A DNA stretch of 64,000 nucleotides from Sphingobacteriales bacterium UTBCD1 (GTDB taxonomy: Bacteria > Bacteroidota > Bacteroidia > Chitinophagales > Chitinophagaceae). Where the stretch lies: contig MWTC01000056.1 of NCBI GenBank assembly GCA_002066995.1, positions 1 to 64,000 of the forward strand. The letters run 5' to 3'. Below, piece after piece: positions 7,807 through 17,178 of the stretch (positions are counted from its first letter, which is position 1; every line of letters starts with the position of its first letter). Position numbers and translations under genes: made by a program. The notes beneath the pieces were generated by a model. It was not told the origin of the DNA. It was given only the letters and a program-made list of their open reading frames with translations, and did not search any database.

Positions 7807-10251
7807 ATGAAAAATTTATTTTTACTGTTTGTCATAGTGCCATTTTTTCTTGCAGCTTATAGCCAGCCCGCAGGCAAGCAAGGCCTTCCATCCATTGAAG
7901 ACAAGACCAAGGACCTGAAAAAGTATGAAGGCTTCTTCAATTTTTATTGGGACCAGAGTTCAGGTAAAATATTTTTCGAAGTGAATCGCCTGGATACGGA
8001 AATTTTATACCAGGTATCATTACCGGGAGGATTAGGCTCTAATGATATTGGATTAGACAGGGGCTTGCAAGGCCAGGGGCGCATAGTAAAATTTGTAAAA
8101 GCCGGTCCGAAAATTTTACTGGTTCAGCCTAATTACGGTTTCAGGGCGGTTACAAGTGATGAGAATGAAAAAAGAGCTGTGGAAGAGTCATTTGCCGAAT
8201 CAATATTGTGGGGCTTTCCATTGGAGGCAGTATCAAATGATCATTATCTTGTGGATGCTACCGAGTTCCTGCTGCGTGATGTAATGCAGGTGGCTAACAG
8301 GCTGCGGCAAAATAAGCAGGGAAATTTTTCTGTTGATAAAAGCCGTTCTGCGCTCTATCTCCCTTATTCACGGAATTTTCCTTTAAATACCGAACTTGAA
8401 ACTACCATCACGTTTGTAAATACCGATGGCACAGCTGGCCGGCTTGTTCAATCAGTCGCTCCTTCGGCAGATGCTATTACCTTACGTATGCATCATTCTT
8501 TTGTGCAGTTGCCGGATAATGATTACCAGCCAAGAGTTTTTGATCCCCGTTCCGGGTATTTCGATATTTCATACATGGATTATGCCACGCCGGTGTCAGA
8601 GCCGATCAATAAATATTTTATTGCCCGTCATCGCCTGAAGAAAAAAGATCCTTCTGCTGCAATGAGTGAACCGGTGAAGCCCATCGTTTACTATCTGGAT
8701 AATGGTACACCGGAACCGATCCGTAGCGCACTGCTTGAAGGGGCATCATGGTGGAACCAGGCCTTTGAAGCTGCAGGGTATAAAAATGCATTCCAGGTAA
8801 AAATATTACCGGACGATGCCGATCCTATGGATATCCGCTACAACATGATCAATTGGGTGCATCGCTCTACAAGAGGATGGAGCTATGGCGCTGCCGTTGT
8901 TGATCCGAGAACGGGAGAAATTATCAAAGGGAATGTTTCATTGGGTTCCCTTCGGGTACGACAGGATTATTTAATTGCAGAAGGTTTGCTGGCTCCTTAC
9001 GGCAAAGGAATACCCGGGGATGATAAAATGTTGAAAATGGCATTAGCCCGGTTAAGACAATTGGCTGCCCATGAGCTGGGGCACACACTTGGACTGCAGC
9101 ATAATTATATAGCCAGCGCAGATGGTAATGCCAGCGTGATGGATTACCCGCCGCCTTCTGTTCAGGTAAAAAAGGGAGAACTCAATCTTGATGATGCTTA
9201 TGGCACTAAGATAGGTGAGTGGGATAAAGTTTCCATTGCCTGGGGTTACCAGGATTTTCCGAAAGGCACCGATGAAAAAGCCGCATTGAATAAGATACTG
9301 AATGATGCACAGAAAAAGCACCTGGAATTTCTTTCTGATCAGGATGCAAGGCCGGCCGGCAGCATTCACCCACAAACACATCTCTGGGATCTTGGTTCCA
9401 ATGCTGTAGATGAATTAAAAAATGTAATGAAGATCCGTGAAAGAGCTTTGGCACAGTTTGGTGAAAATAATATCCGCCCCGGCACGCCGATGGCCATGCT
9501 GGAAGATGTGTTGGTGCCGGTTTATCTTTTCCACCGTTATCAACTGGAAGCAGCAACAAAAACAGTGGGCGGTATGTATTACACCTATACGCTAAGAGGA
9601 GATGGAAGAATTGCCACTCAGCCTGTAAGCAAACAGGACCAGTTGAATGCGCTGAATGCGATCATAGATTGTATAGATCCGAAAGTACTGGTGCTTCCTG
9701 ACAAAATCGTAAAGATCATTCCGCCGAGGCCTTCGGGCTACAGGCCTTCACAGGAATTGTTCAGAAAAAGAACAGGCCTGGCATTTGATGCTTTATCTCC
9801 TGCTGAGACAGCAGCAGATTTTCCACTTTCATTTTTATTTAATCCGCAAAGGCTGAACAGGATGGTACAGTACGAAGCTGAGAATGGCGGATTAGGGGTG
9901 GAAGAAATGATAAACACTCTTGTTGATAAGACCTGGAAAGCACCGAGGCGAAGCGGCATGGAAGGGTTGATACAGATGCAGACAGAACAGGTATTGCTGA
10001 CTTATCTTCTTTCTTCCGGTATTGATAGCAACAATTCATTTCTTGTTCAGTCTGTTGTTCAAAAAGCAGCGAGTGATCTTAAATCATTTATTGAAACGCA
10101 GCTTAAAAGCGTCAGCAACAGTCAGTACAAAGCGCATTTGATGCTGGCACTGGAGAGAATGAAAGCGCCGGAAAAAGCTACGCCAACCGTTCATGAAGAA
10201 ATGCCGCCCGGAGCGCCTATCGGTTGTGACTGGGATGATTATGTTAATTGA
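7807..10251 (+). CDS. Secreted zinc-dependent metalloprotease (DUF5117/DUF4953 type)
   Basis: I place the start at the ATG at 7807 rather than at 7738, because it gives a normal signal peptide (MKNLFLLFVIVPFFLAAYSQ). The product has 814 residues. The extended metzincin-like zinc motif HELGHTLGLQH is at about residues 422-432, followed by the NYIASADGNASVMDYPPP segment that holds a Met-turn-like SVMDY. The N-terminal half matches the DUF5117 style seen in large Bacteroidota zinc proteases, and the C-terminal part is helical. It probably degrades proteins or peptides in the periplasm or outside the cell. The C terminus ends in GCDWDDYVN without a type IX secretion domain I can recognise. Confidence 0.85.
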   Translation: MKNLFLLFVIVPFFLAAYSQPAGKQGLPSIEDKTKDLKKYEGFFNFYWDQSSGKIFFEVNRLDTEILYQVSLPGGLGSNDIGLDRGLQGQGRIVKFVKAGPKILLVQPNYGFRAVTSDENEKRAVEESFAESILWGFPLEAVSNDHYLVDATEFLLRDVMQVANRLRQNKQGNFSVDKSRSALYLPYSRNFPLNTELETTITFVNTDGTAGRLVQSVAPSADAITLRMHHSFVQLPDNDYQPRVFDPRSGYFDISYMDYATPVSEPINKYFIARHRLKKKDPSAAMSEPVKPIVYYLDNGTPEPIRSALLEGASWWNQAFEAAGYKNAFQVKILPDDADPMDIRYNMINWVHRSTRGWSYGAAVVDPRTGEIIKGNVSLGSLRVRQDYLIAEGLLAPYGKGIPGDDKMLKMALARLRQLAAHELGHTLGLQHNYIASADGNASVMDYPPPSVQVKKGELNLDDAYGTKIGEWDKVSIAWGYQDFPKGTDEKAALNKILNDAQKKHLEFLSDQDARPAGSIHPQTHLWDLGSNAVDELKNVMKIRERALAQFGENNIRPGTPMAMLEDVLVPVYLFHRYQLEAATKTVGGMYYTYTLRGDGRIATQPVSKQDQLNALNAIIDCIDPKVLVLPDKIVKIIPPRPSGYRPSQELFRKRTGLAFDALSPAETAADFPLSFLFNPQRLNRMVQYEAENGGLGVEEMINTLVDKTWKAPRRSGMEGLIQMQTEQVLLTYLLSSGIDSNNSFLVQSVVQKAASDLKSFIETQLKSVSNSQYKAHLMLALERMKAPEKATPTVHEEMPPGAPIGCDWDDYVN

Positions 10252-10292
10252 TCCGCAAAGCGGTACACTTCATAAGAGGAAAAGCTTATAAA

Positions 10293-11189
10293 TTAAAATT
10301 GAGAAACAAATCTATAAAGGTTAAAGTTGTTCTGGAGGGACAATTGCTCGATCTCTTTTTTTAGTTGATCACGATTTACATCTTTCATTCTTTTCTGCCG
10401 GATCAGCATGTAGGCTTTTTCGGCAAGCAGGTGGAATTTTTTCTCTGAAGAATGTGTTTTTTGTAATTCGTGCATGATGTTTTCATATAATCCTTTGACA
10501 GTTTCTTTTTGAGTAGCAATTGTTTTTACAACCGGTATTTCGTGATAATGAGAGTGAAATGCGGGAGCCAACATCATCTGTAAATATTTTACAAAAAGGT
10601 CTGCATCGGGGCGGTCGCCTTTGTTCACTACAAAAATATCAGCGATTTCCATCAGGCCGGCTTTCATCGTTTGCACTTCATCACCTGCCTCAGGCACCAC
10701 CACAACAATGGTCACATCTGCCAGTCCTGCAATTTCCACTTCACTTTGACCTACCCCGACTGTTTCGATAATAATGTAGTCAAACCCTGAAGCTTTCAGC
10801 ATATCGGTGATCTCGATGGTTTTTGGATGCAAGCCTCCTAACGAACCTCTTGTGGCCAGCGAGCGGATGAAAACATCCGGGTGTGTGTACCATTCATTCA
10901 TTCGGATACGATCGCCAAGTACTGCGCCATGGTTAAAAGGAGAAGAAGGATCCACGCATAGTACTGCAACTTTCTTTTTATTCTCTGTCATATAACCGAT
11001 CAGTGCATTTGTCAGGGTACTCTTGCCGGAACCGGGAGGGCCGGTGATTCCGATGGTCTTTGTGTTGAAAGAAGGAAGATTCTGGAGCAGGAGTTGATAA
11101 TCAGGCCGCTCGTTTTCAACCAATGAAATACTGCGGGCCAGGGCTTTTTTATCACCTGATCTTAATTGCTTCAGTAAGTCCTGCCACAT
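10293..11189 (-). CDS. meaB: Methylmalonyl-CoA mutase-associated GTPase MeaB
   Basis: The 298-residue G3E-type GTPase has Walker A GPPGSGKST near residues 50-58, a switch/Walker B region with CVDPSSPF, the characteristic MeaB segment RMNEWYTHPDVFIRSLATRG, and the base-recognition motif NKGD near 190. MeaB proteins guard and reload adenosylcobalamin-dependent methylmalonyl-CoA mutase. The mutase genes are not in the window. The gene is divergent from the O-antigen ligase-like gene, with only 28 bases between the starts, and a TACATTTG promoter box lies in that gap. Confidence 0.92.
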   Translation of the reverse strand: MWQDLLKQLRSGDKKALARSISLVENERPDYQLLLQNLPSFNTKTIGITGPPGSGKSTLTNALIGYMTENKKKVAVLCVDPSSPFNHGAVLGDRIRMNEWYTHPDVFIRSLATRGSLGGLHPKTIEITDMLKASGFDYIIIETVGVGQSEVEIAGLADVTIVVVVPEAGDEVQTMKAGLMEIADIFVVNKGDRPDADLFVKYLQMMLAPAFHSHYHEIPVVKTIATQKETVKGLYENIMHELQKTHSSEKKFHLLAEKAYMLIRQKRMKDVNRDQLKKEIEQLSLQNNFNLYRFVSQF

Positions 11190-11210
11190 GAAAAACTAAT
11201 TGTATGTTTA

Positions 11211-11218
11211 CAAATGTA
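11211..11218 (-). promoter_or_regulatory. -7 box of meaB promoter
   Basis: On the minus strand the bases read TACATTTG, an exact match to the Bacteroidota -7 consensus TAnnTTTG, 22 bases upstream of the meaB ATG. No good TTTG -33 box is visible at the usual distance. The box touches the proposed start of the divergent gene at 11218, so the two promoters must overlap or lie inside the opposite gene. Confidence 0.5.
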
Positions 11219-12438
11219 TGAGGATTATTCTTCAGAATGAGAGGAGCAACCATACCATTTTTATGGCTGTGATCGTCCTGATGACAAGTCTTTTTATTTC
11301 ACGGGCATTTTTATCAATAAGCCTCATTCTTTTTTCAGCGTTGACGATTCTTCATAAGAATGGCCCGGCTCAATTAAAAAAAACTCTTAAGGATCCTTTC
11401 CTGGTAAGTATAAGCCTGTTCTTTCTTATTCCTTTCATATCAGGCCTCTGGAGTGTGGATTGGAAGGAGTGGCTAAGTGTTATTAAGAACAAACTGCCCT
11501 TCCTGTTTCTTCCTGTTGCTTTTGCAGGCAGCTGGCAATTGAGTGAAAAACAATGGAAAACCATCGCTTACCTTTTCTTAGCACTGGTACTGATCAGTTG
11601 CTTCAGAAGCCTTTGGCTTTATTTTATGGACATCAGGGCGATCAATGAAAGTTATTTAAGAGCCAAAACTATCCCGACCATATTAGATGATGATCATGTC
11701 AGGTTCAGCTGGCTTGTAAGCATTGCCATTCTGGTGAATTCATTATTGGTTTATATTTCAAAAAGTGTAAAAAGAAAAGTACTGTTATTTTTCCCGTTAA
11801 TACTGATGGTCGTTTACCTGCATTTATTGGCAGTACGGACAGGACTGGTGTCGATGTATTTCTTTTTCTTTTGCTTTTTTTTCTTTTTGTTACTAAAACA
11901 AAAAAAATATTCATTTTTTCTTGCCTCAGGAATTGTCCTGATTGGTGCGGTAAGCTGGTGGTCGTTCCCGACACTCAGGAATAAAATAAAATATGTCCGG
12001 TACGATTTTTCTTTTGTAAAAAGCGGTGGCGTACCCGGCACCAGCGATGCCAACCGCCTTATTTCCCTGGATGCCGGCTGGTATATATTGCAAAATAATC
12101 CCTTTGGTGTCGGTGCAGGGGATTTCCGGAATGAAGTAAATAAGTGGTACGAAAAGAATATTCCCGGTATAAAAGAACCTGATATAATTTTCCCCAGCAG
12201 TGAATGGGCTGTTTATGGCGATATGGCCGGATGGCCTGCAGTTTTATTATTTACTTTTGCCATTGGCTTCCCTTTATTTGTCCGGAAGATCAGGTATCGC
12301 TTTTTTTGGAGTATGCTGGTATCAATTTTGATAATTGGGTGCCTGGCAGAGACTACACTGGAAGTTCAGTTTGGAATTTTTATTTATTGTTTTACTATTT
12401 TGTGGATGTGGAAATGGTTTCAGTTTCAAAATGAATAG
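11218..12438 (+). CDS. O-antigen ligase / Wzy-family membrane protein
   Basis: This is a polytopic membrane protein of about 406 residues from the ATG at 11218; the frame extends to a TTG at 11200. About ten hydrophobic helices are visible. A large extracytoplasmic loop lies before the last helices, at about 265-345. It contains ANRLISLDAGWYILQNNPFGVGAGDFRNE, whose pattern (dxNRxx.....gw......P..GvGxgxf) is typical of the Wzy_C/O-antigen ligase (RfaL/WaaL) superfamily. Members join or polymerise lipid-linked glycans at the periplasmic face. It heads a compact run with Lon-N, coaX, an outer-membrane protein and lptC, which fits a role in LPS assembly. Confidence 0.75.
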   Translation: MRIILQNERSNHTIFMAVIVLMTSLFISRAFLSISLILFSALTILHKNGPAQLKKTLKDPFLVSISLFFLIPFISGLWSVDWKEWLSVIKNKLPFLFLPVAFAGSWQLSEKQWKTIAYLFLALVLISCFRSLWLYFMDIRAINESYLRAKTIPTILDDDHVRFSWLVSIAILVNSLLVYISKSVKRKVLLFFPLILMVVYLHLLAVRTGLVSMYFFFFCFFFFLLLKQKKYSFFLASGIVLIGAVSWWSFPTLRNKIKYVRYDFSFVKSGGVPGTSDANRLISLDAGWYILQNNPFGVGAGDFRNEVNKWYEKNIPGIKEPDIIFPSSEWAVYGDMAGWPAVLLFTFAIGFPLFVRKIRYRFFWSMLVSILIIGCLAETTLEVQFGIFIYCFTILWMWKWFQFQNE

Positions 12439-12447
12439 TTTTTAGCC

Positions 12448-13083
12448 GTGACGAATTTTATTCCCATATTTCCTTTAGGTATCGTGGTTTACCCGGGTGA
12501 AAATCTGAATCTCCATATTTTTGAACCGAAGTATAAACAACTGATCCTTGATTGTAATAAGGAGAAAAAAGCATTTGGAATTCCTACGGTGATCGGGAAA
12601 CGTATGCAGGACTATGGATCGTTGGCGGAGATTACGGAAATAACTCATGTGCATGATAACGGGGAAATGGATATTAAAACGACAGGTTCGGAAGTGTTTC
12701 GTGTCCTGGAGCTGATCAAAAAGGTACCGGATAAACTGTATACCGGCGCTATTGTACATTACCCGGAAAATTACAGGCAGGGGAGTTCTGATATCATGCG
12801 GCAGGTGCTCAGCGGCATCAGGGAACTCCATAAATTTTTAAAAGTAAATAAGGATTTTGAAAAAGCAGATATTGAAATCAGCACTTATGATGTAGCGCAC
12901 CATGTAGGCTTTTCATTGATGGAAGAATATGAATTGCTCAGCCTGATGCACGAACGCCAGCGGCAGGAATACCTCAGGCGTCATCTGGCAAAAGTGATTC
13001 CGCTTTTGTCTGAACTGGAACAATTAAAAGAAAAAATCAAATTGAACGGTCATTTTAAAAACCTGGAAGGTTTTGATATCTGA
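12448..13083 (+). CDS. Lon substrate-binding (N-terminal) domain protein
   Basis: The 211-residue protein starts at a GTG 9 bases after the preceding stop. It opens with FIPIFPLGIVVYPGENLNLHIFEPKYK, the hallmark of the LAN/Lon-N domain (PF02190), and continues with the usual IPTVIGKRMQDYGSLAEITE and TGSEVFRVLEL strands. The C-terminal half is helical. There is no ATPase or protease domain, so this is a stand-alone Lon-N protein and not Lon. The substrate is unknown. The position between a ligase-like gene and coaX suggests operon membership and not necessarily a shared pathway. Confidence 0.85.
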   Translation: MTNFIPIFPLGIVVYPGENLNLHIFEPKYKQLILDCNKEKKAFGIPTVIGKRMQDYGSLAEITEITHVHDNGEMDIKTTGSEVFRVLELIKKVPDKLYTGAIVHYPENYRQGSSDIMRQVLSGIRELHKFLKVNKDFEKADIEISTYDVAHHVGFSLMEEYELLSLMHERQRQEYLRRHLAKVIPLLSELEQLKEKIKLNGHFKNLEGFDI

Positions 13084-13110
13084 ACCAAAACATACAGTAA
13101 TAATTTTTTC

Positions 13111-13839
13111 ATGCCTGTAACACTTTGCATTGACTTTGGAAATACCAGAAAAAAAGCAGCCGTTTTTAATGATTCGGAGTTAAAGGAAACGGCGGTGATC
13201 CGGGAGGCTACGGTTGAAAATATCCGGGCATTGATTGAAAAATTTCATCCGCAGAAATCTATTTTATCTTCCGTTGTTGATCACGATTCTGCCATTGAAG
13301 AATTTTTATCTGCACAAACACTTTTCCATAAATTAAATCATCTTTCCAGATTACCATTCACCACTCCGGTGGGCAAGCCGGCAACGATCGGTGCAGACCG
13401 TTTGGCTTTGGCGGCTGCGGCAGTAAAGTTTTACCCCCAAAAAAATAACCTGGTGATCAGCCTCGGTACCTGTGTCACGTATAATTTTATCAATAAGTAT
13501 CACGAGTTCCTGGGTGGCGGCATATCTCCTGGTATGGAAATGCGCCTGAGATCAATGAATCAATTCACGGCAAAACTTCCGCTTATTGCATCCGATAGCA
13601 ATGTCCCCCTGATCGGTTATGACACACGGACCAACATCCTCAGCGGCACCATACTCGGAATGGCAAAAGAGATTGATGGCATTATCAGTTTATATAAGGA
13701 TAAGTTCAGGAACTTTAACGTGCTTTTAACCGGTGGTGATTTAGTGTATTTGGCTCCCCATTTGAAAAGCAAGATATTTGCGAACCCAGAACTAATTTTT
13801 AAAGGTCTTTATGCAATTAGTGAAGTCAACAATCCTTGA
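13111..13839 (+). CDS. coaX: Type III pantothenate kinase
   Basis: The 242-residue product has the ASKHA ATP-binding signature IDFGNTRKKAAVF at the N terminus. It also has the type III signature segments GADRLALAAAAV, SLGTCVTYNFI and GGGISPGMEMRLRSM, and the second phosphate motif LTGGD. CoaX phosphorylates pantothenate in the first step of coenzyme A synthesis and, in this family, needs a monovalent cation and resists CoA feedback. The C terminus overlaps the possible upstream start of the next gene, consistent with tight operon packing. Confidence 0.93.
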   Translation: MPVTLCIDFGNTRKKAAVFNDSELKETAVIREATVENIRALIEKFHPQKSILSSVVDHDSAIEEFLSAQTLFHKLNHLSRLPFTTPVGKPATIGADRLALAAAAVKFYPQKNNLVISLGTCVTYNFINKYHEFLGGGISPGMEMRLRSMNQFTAKLPLIASDSNVPLIGYDTRTNILSGTILGMAKEIDGIISLYKDKFRNFNVLLTGGDLVYLAPHLKSKIFANPELIFKGLYAISEVNNP

Positions 13840-13849
13840 CAGGTTCAAG

Positions 13850-15223
13850 ATGCTTTTTTCCGACTATAAAACGCTTCTTGTTATTTTCTTGATCATTTCA
13901 ATGACCCGTCCTCAAACAGGGTGGGGGCAGGATAATTCTCCCTATTCCAGGTATGGGATAGGAGACATAGTTCCTTCAACCAATATCAGCAATCGTGGTA
14001 TGGGCGGTATTGCAGCCGGATATTCCGATCCGCTGTCCATTAATTTTAATAACCCGGCAACCTATGCACTGTTTCAGACAAGGAAAGAAGAAAATTCAAA
14101 AAAATTATCATGGGGAAGAGTAATACTTGATCTTGGTGTCAATCTTGAGAGCCGCTCCCTGATGGAAAAAGATATTACGGGTAAGTTCGTTGCTAAAAAT
14201 GCATTGTTCTCATATTTACAGGTTGGACTTCCCGTCCGCCAAAACCTGGGGCTTAGTTTTGGCCTGCGCCCTGTTACCCGTATCAGTTACAAGATCAATA
14301 AAGTCGGAATGGTGTATGATCCCAATACACAACTGCCCATTGACAGTGCATTAACGGAATTTACGGGTGATGGAGGAGCTTATCTTGCAACGATGGGTGC
14401 GGGGTATAAGCTTTTTAAAAATCTCAGCATCGGTTTCAATGGCGGTTATTTGTTCGGGGAAAAAGATTATTCCACAAAAAGAACTTTACTGAGCGATTCG
14501 GTCTCTTATCAGCGATCCAACAATGAAACAAAGACTTCTTATGGAAATATTTTTTTCAATGCAGGGCTTCAGTATTATGCTCAACTCGGCAAAAAGATAA
14601 GGCTTACTTTAGGTGTATATGGTAACTGGCAACAGCGGCTTAATGCTACAAGGGATTTTGTTGCTGAAACGTTTGTGAGAGACCCGGTGCAGGGTGATAT
14701 TCGTGTAGACAGCGTTTATGAACAAAAAGGTGTTATAGGTAAAATCATTTATCCTGCTTCGTACGGTATCGGTTTTGTTATGGAAAAGCCATCTGAAGGG
14801 AAAAGCAGGGGATGGCAGTTTGGAATGGACCTGGTACAGACTCAGTGGAATAATTACAGGTATTATGGTGAAATAGATTCGGTACAGAACAAGTGGGAAC
14901 TGAGAATGGGAGGCCAGTTATGGCCGTCATTATCCTCTGCCAGCAAAAGTTACTGGAGTTTTGTTTCTTATCGTGTAGGGCTTTTTATGGGCGCCGATTA
15001 TATCAGGGTACAAAATAAATTACCCCAATATGGAATTTCATTCGGTCTCGGATTACCCCTTTCTTATACCCGCCAGAATCCCAACCAGGCAACCATGATC
15101 AATGTGGCAGCAGAATATATCAAAAGAGGAAATAACAGTAACTTGCTTAAAGAAAATTTATTCAGGCTTTCTGTCGGGTTTGCCCTGAGTGATCTTTGGT
15201 TCATCAAGCGGAAGTATGATTAA
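13850..15223 (+). CDS. Outer-membrane beta-barrel protein
   Basis: The frame is open from 13811 inside coaX, but the ATG at 13850 gives a proper signal peptide (LLVIFLIISMTRPQTGWGQ) and 457 residues. The mature N terminus DNSPYSRYGIGDIVPSTNISNRGMGG, with the later LSINFNNPATYA, resembles the start of FadL/PorV-like Bacteroidota outer-membrane proteins. Alternating hydrophobic/polar strands with aromatic girdles fill the rest, and the sequence ends with a strand rich in aromatics. It sits immediately before lptC with an 8-base overlap, which suggests a function linked to outer-membrane assembly, but none is proven. Confidence 0.75.
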   Translation: MLFSDYKTLLVIFLIISMTRPQTGWGQDNSPYSRYGIGDIVPSTNISNRGMGGIAAGYSDPLSINFNNPATYALFQTRKEENSKKLSWGRVILDLGVNLESRSLMEKDITGKFVAKNALFSYLQVGLPVRQNLGLSFGLRPVTRISYKINKVGMVYDPNTQLPIDSALTEFTGDGGAYLATMGAGYKLFKNLSIGFNGGYLFGEKDYSTKRTLLSDSVSYQRSNNETKTSYGNIFFNAGLQYYAQLGKKIRLTLGVYGNWQQRLNATRDFVAETFVRDPVQGDIRVDSVYEQKGVIGKIIYPASYGIGFVMEKPSEGKSRGWQFGMDLVQTQWNNYRYYGEIDSVQNKWELRMGGQLWPSLSSASKSYWSFVSYRVGLFMGADYIRVQNKLPQYGISFGLGLPLSYTRQNPNQATMINVAAEYIKRGNNSNLLKENLFRLSVGFALSDLWFIKRKYD

Positions 15224-15794
15224 TAAAAAAATTTATTTAGTAAAAATATTTTTCACAGCAGCCATCATCACCGGCTGCTTTTTATTTATAAGCTGCGAGA
15301 ATGATACTAAGAAGATCAGGGACTGGACTGAAAATAAAACTATGTCAGAAGAAGCCAGAAGTATCGTAAGCTACCTGAGTGATCATGGAGTAATGAAAGC
15401 CAAACTTACAGCCTCATACATGCTAAGGGTTTTAACCGATACCGTTTACCTGGAATTTCCTCATTCATTGCATATAGATTTCTTTGACAGCACCGGTAAA
15501 ATTGATACCCGTATGGATGCTGAATACGGAAAATATTTTGAATCCTTAAACAAAGCTTACCTGAGAGGCAATGTTGTTGTCATAAATATCAAAGGAGATA
15601 CATTGCTTACACCGGAACTTTGGTGGGATCAGAATACCGCAATGTTTTTTACCGACAGTGTTGCCCAATATCATACAAGTGACAAGCATATAACCGGGGG
15701 TAAGGGACTGCGGGCTACACAAGACCTGAAAAGTATCATCTTCAAATATCCAACCGGCCCGGTACTGGTGACAGACTCATTGTATCAGCAATAA
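15216..15794 (+). CDS. lptC: LPS export ABC transporter periplasmic protein LptC
   Basis: The ATG at 15216 overlaps the stop of the preceding gene by 8 bases and gives 192 residues with a lipoprotein-like leader ending near LFISC. The mature part matches Bacteroidota LptC/YrbK: the SYLSDHGVMKAKLTA stretch, the core strand VYLEFPHSLHIDFFDSTGKIDTRMDAEYGKYF, NVVVINIKGDTLLTPELWWDQ, and GGKGLRATQDL. LptC passes lipopolysaccharide from LptBFG to the periplasmic bridge. It ends the envelope operon that starts with the ligase-like gene. Confidence 0.88.
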   Translation: MINKKIYLVKIFFTAAIITGCFLFISCENDTKKIRDWTENKTMSEEARSIVSYLSDHGVMKAKLTASYMLRVLTDTVYLEFPHSLHIDFFDSTGKIDTRMDAEYGKYFESLNKAYLRGNVVVINIKGDTLLTPELWWDQNTAMFFTDSVAQYHTSDKHITGGKGLRATQDLKSIIFKYPTGPVLVTDSLYQQ

Positions 15795-15803
15795 TCCTGC
15801 AGC

Positions 15804-15841
15804 AAAAAAAGAAACAGCCCCGCTGTCGGCAGGACTGTTTC
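15804..15841 (-). terminator. Minus-strand rho-independent terminator
   Basis: The arms GAAACAG (15811-15817) and CTGTTTC (15835-15841) form a perfect 7-bp stem. Read on the minus strand the stem is followed directly by TTTTTTT (15804-15810), a classical intrinsic terminator. Both flanking genes, lptC and the SDR, are on the plus strand, so this terminator implies a minus-strand transcript in the gap. On the plus strand the stem could also weakly end the lptC operon but has no T-run. Confidence 0.65.
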
Positions 15842-15878
15842 AATACTTTGAGGTCGAAGCCTTAACCTATGGCGTTTT

Positions 15879-16123
15879 TCAGGCTAACGGAATCCTTCGG
15901 CTCAAGGTAGTTTTTCTTTTTCCTGCCGGAAAATTAGGCTCCGGCAAGGATAGATATTGGATAGAAACGGGCTGTGGTTTTTCAGAGACTTCCTTTACTG
16001 TGTTACAGGAAAGAAAGTTGATTGATATGGGTTTTACAGTTGGTTCTTCAGGATCTTGAATTTTTGGTTTTACAGATATTGGATCTGACAGGGTTCCGTA
16101 CCAATCAACTTAAGCCAAAAATA
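15879..16123 (-). other. Putative minus-strand small transcript / atypical small ORF
   Basis: The 469-base gap between lptC and the SDR gene is not empty. On the minus strand an exact -7 box TATTTTTG lies at 16123-16116. After a TAA at 16112-16110, a reading frame of 76 codons runs from 16109 to the TGA at 15881-15879. It is rich in Pro, Lys, Ser and Val (it includes DPEEPTVKPISINFL and LSLPEPNFPAGKRK). It has no ATG or GTG, only two late TTG codons and a CTG at 16091. A terminator follows at 15804-15841. Inverted repeats are also present (TGCCGGA/TCCGGCA at about 15924-15946). It could be a structured small RNA, a small protein with an unusual start, or a decayed gene. I cannot choose between these. 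Confidence 0.35.
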
Positions 16124-16263
16124 GTTTTCACATTTCTTTCACCATAGAGCAAATATGCCCGGTTTTCGAACGAAGAAAATCTAAATTTATATTAGTAATC
16201 TTACGCAGGATTCATCGCATAAGAACGAAACGATTCATTATCTTCATTTCAAAATTTTCTTAT

Positions 16264-17085
16264 ATGTCATTTTTAAATAAAACAGTCCTTATAACAGGTG
16301 CCAGCCGGGGTATCGGCAAAGCTATCGGGCTTAGACTTGCACTGGAAGGCGCAAATATTGTCATCGCTGCAAAGTCCATTGAAGAAAATCCAAAACTGGG
16401 CGGAACCATTTTCTCTGCAGCAGAAGAAATGGAAAAAGCCGGAGGTAAGGCATTGGCGGTGCAATGTGATATCCGTTTTGAAGATCAGGTTCAAAATGCA
16501 GTGGAGAAAGCAACTGAGAAATTCGGAGGTATTGACATGCTGGTGAATAATGCTTCTGCTATTTCATTGACACCAACAGAACAAACCGAACCAAAGCGTT
16601 TCGATCTTATGTTCGACATCAATGTGCGGGGAACTTTTTTTGTAACCAAAGCCTGCATTCCTCATTTGAAAAAATCATCAAATGCGCATATACTCACTTT
16701 ATCTCCGCCGGTAAATATGGATATGAAATGGTTTTCCAAACATCTTGCTTATACACTATCTAAATATAATATGAGCATGATGGCCATGGGCTGGGCGGCC
16801 GAGTTAAAGAAATACAACATTGCATCCAATGCACTTTGGCCTAAAACCACAATTGATACCGCCGCTGTAAGGAATCTTTTAGGCGGAGAAGCTCTGGCAA
16901 AAATGAGCCGTACCCCACAGGTACTGGCGGATGCAGCGCATCACATTTTCAGCAAACCTGCCACGCAATGCACCGGTAATTGCTTTCTTGATGAAGATGT
17001 TTTTGCAGCAGAAGGGATCACAGACCTTCGCAAGTATGCTGTTGATCCCGAATCGGGATTATTTAAAGATCTGTTCCTGGATTGA
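16264..17085 (+). CDS. SDR-family oxidoreductase (HSDL2-like)
   Basis: The 273-residue Rossmann enzyme has the cofactor motif TGASRGIG at residues 11-18, the NNASA motif near 93, and the catalytic YTLSK pair (Tyr and Lys spaced by three) near 163. The segments LTLSPPVNMDMKW and NALWPKTTIDTAAV match the hydroxysteroid-dehydrogenase-like-2 branch of short-chain dehydrogenases, a peroxisomal/lipid-linked group in eukaryotes. Only the SDR domain is present, without the SCP2 domain found in animal HSDL2. The substrate is unknown. It stands alone, with the amidohydrolase downstream in the same direction. Confidence 0.85.
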   Translation: MSFLNKTVLITGASRGIGKAIGLRLALEGANIVIAAKSIEENPKLGGTIFSAAEEMEKAGGKALAVQCDIRFEDQVQNAVEKATEKFGGIDMLVNNASAISLTPTEQTEPKRFDLMFDINVRGTFFVTKACIPHLKKSSNAHILTLSPPVNMDMKWFSKHLAYTLSKYNMSMMAMGWAAELKKYNIASNALWPKTTIDTAAVRNLLGGEALAKMSRTPQVLADAAHHIFSKPATQCTGNCFLDEDVFAAEGITDLRKYAVDPESGLFKDLFLD

Positions 17086-17178
17086 CCGGTAAAAACTGAG
17101 ATCTTAAAAACAGTATCTTTCCGATAAATCGCTTATCAGGAAATCAACACTATCAAATCACAACTACAATTTTTGCAA

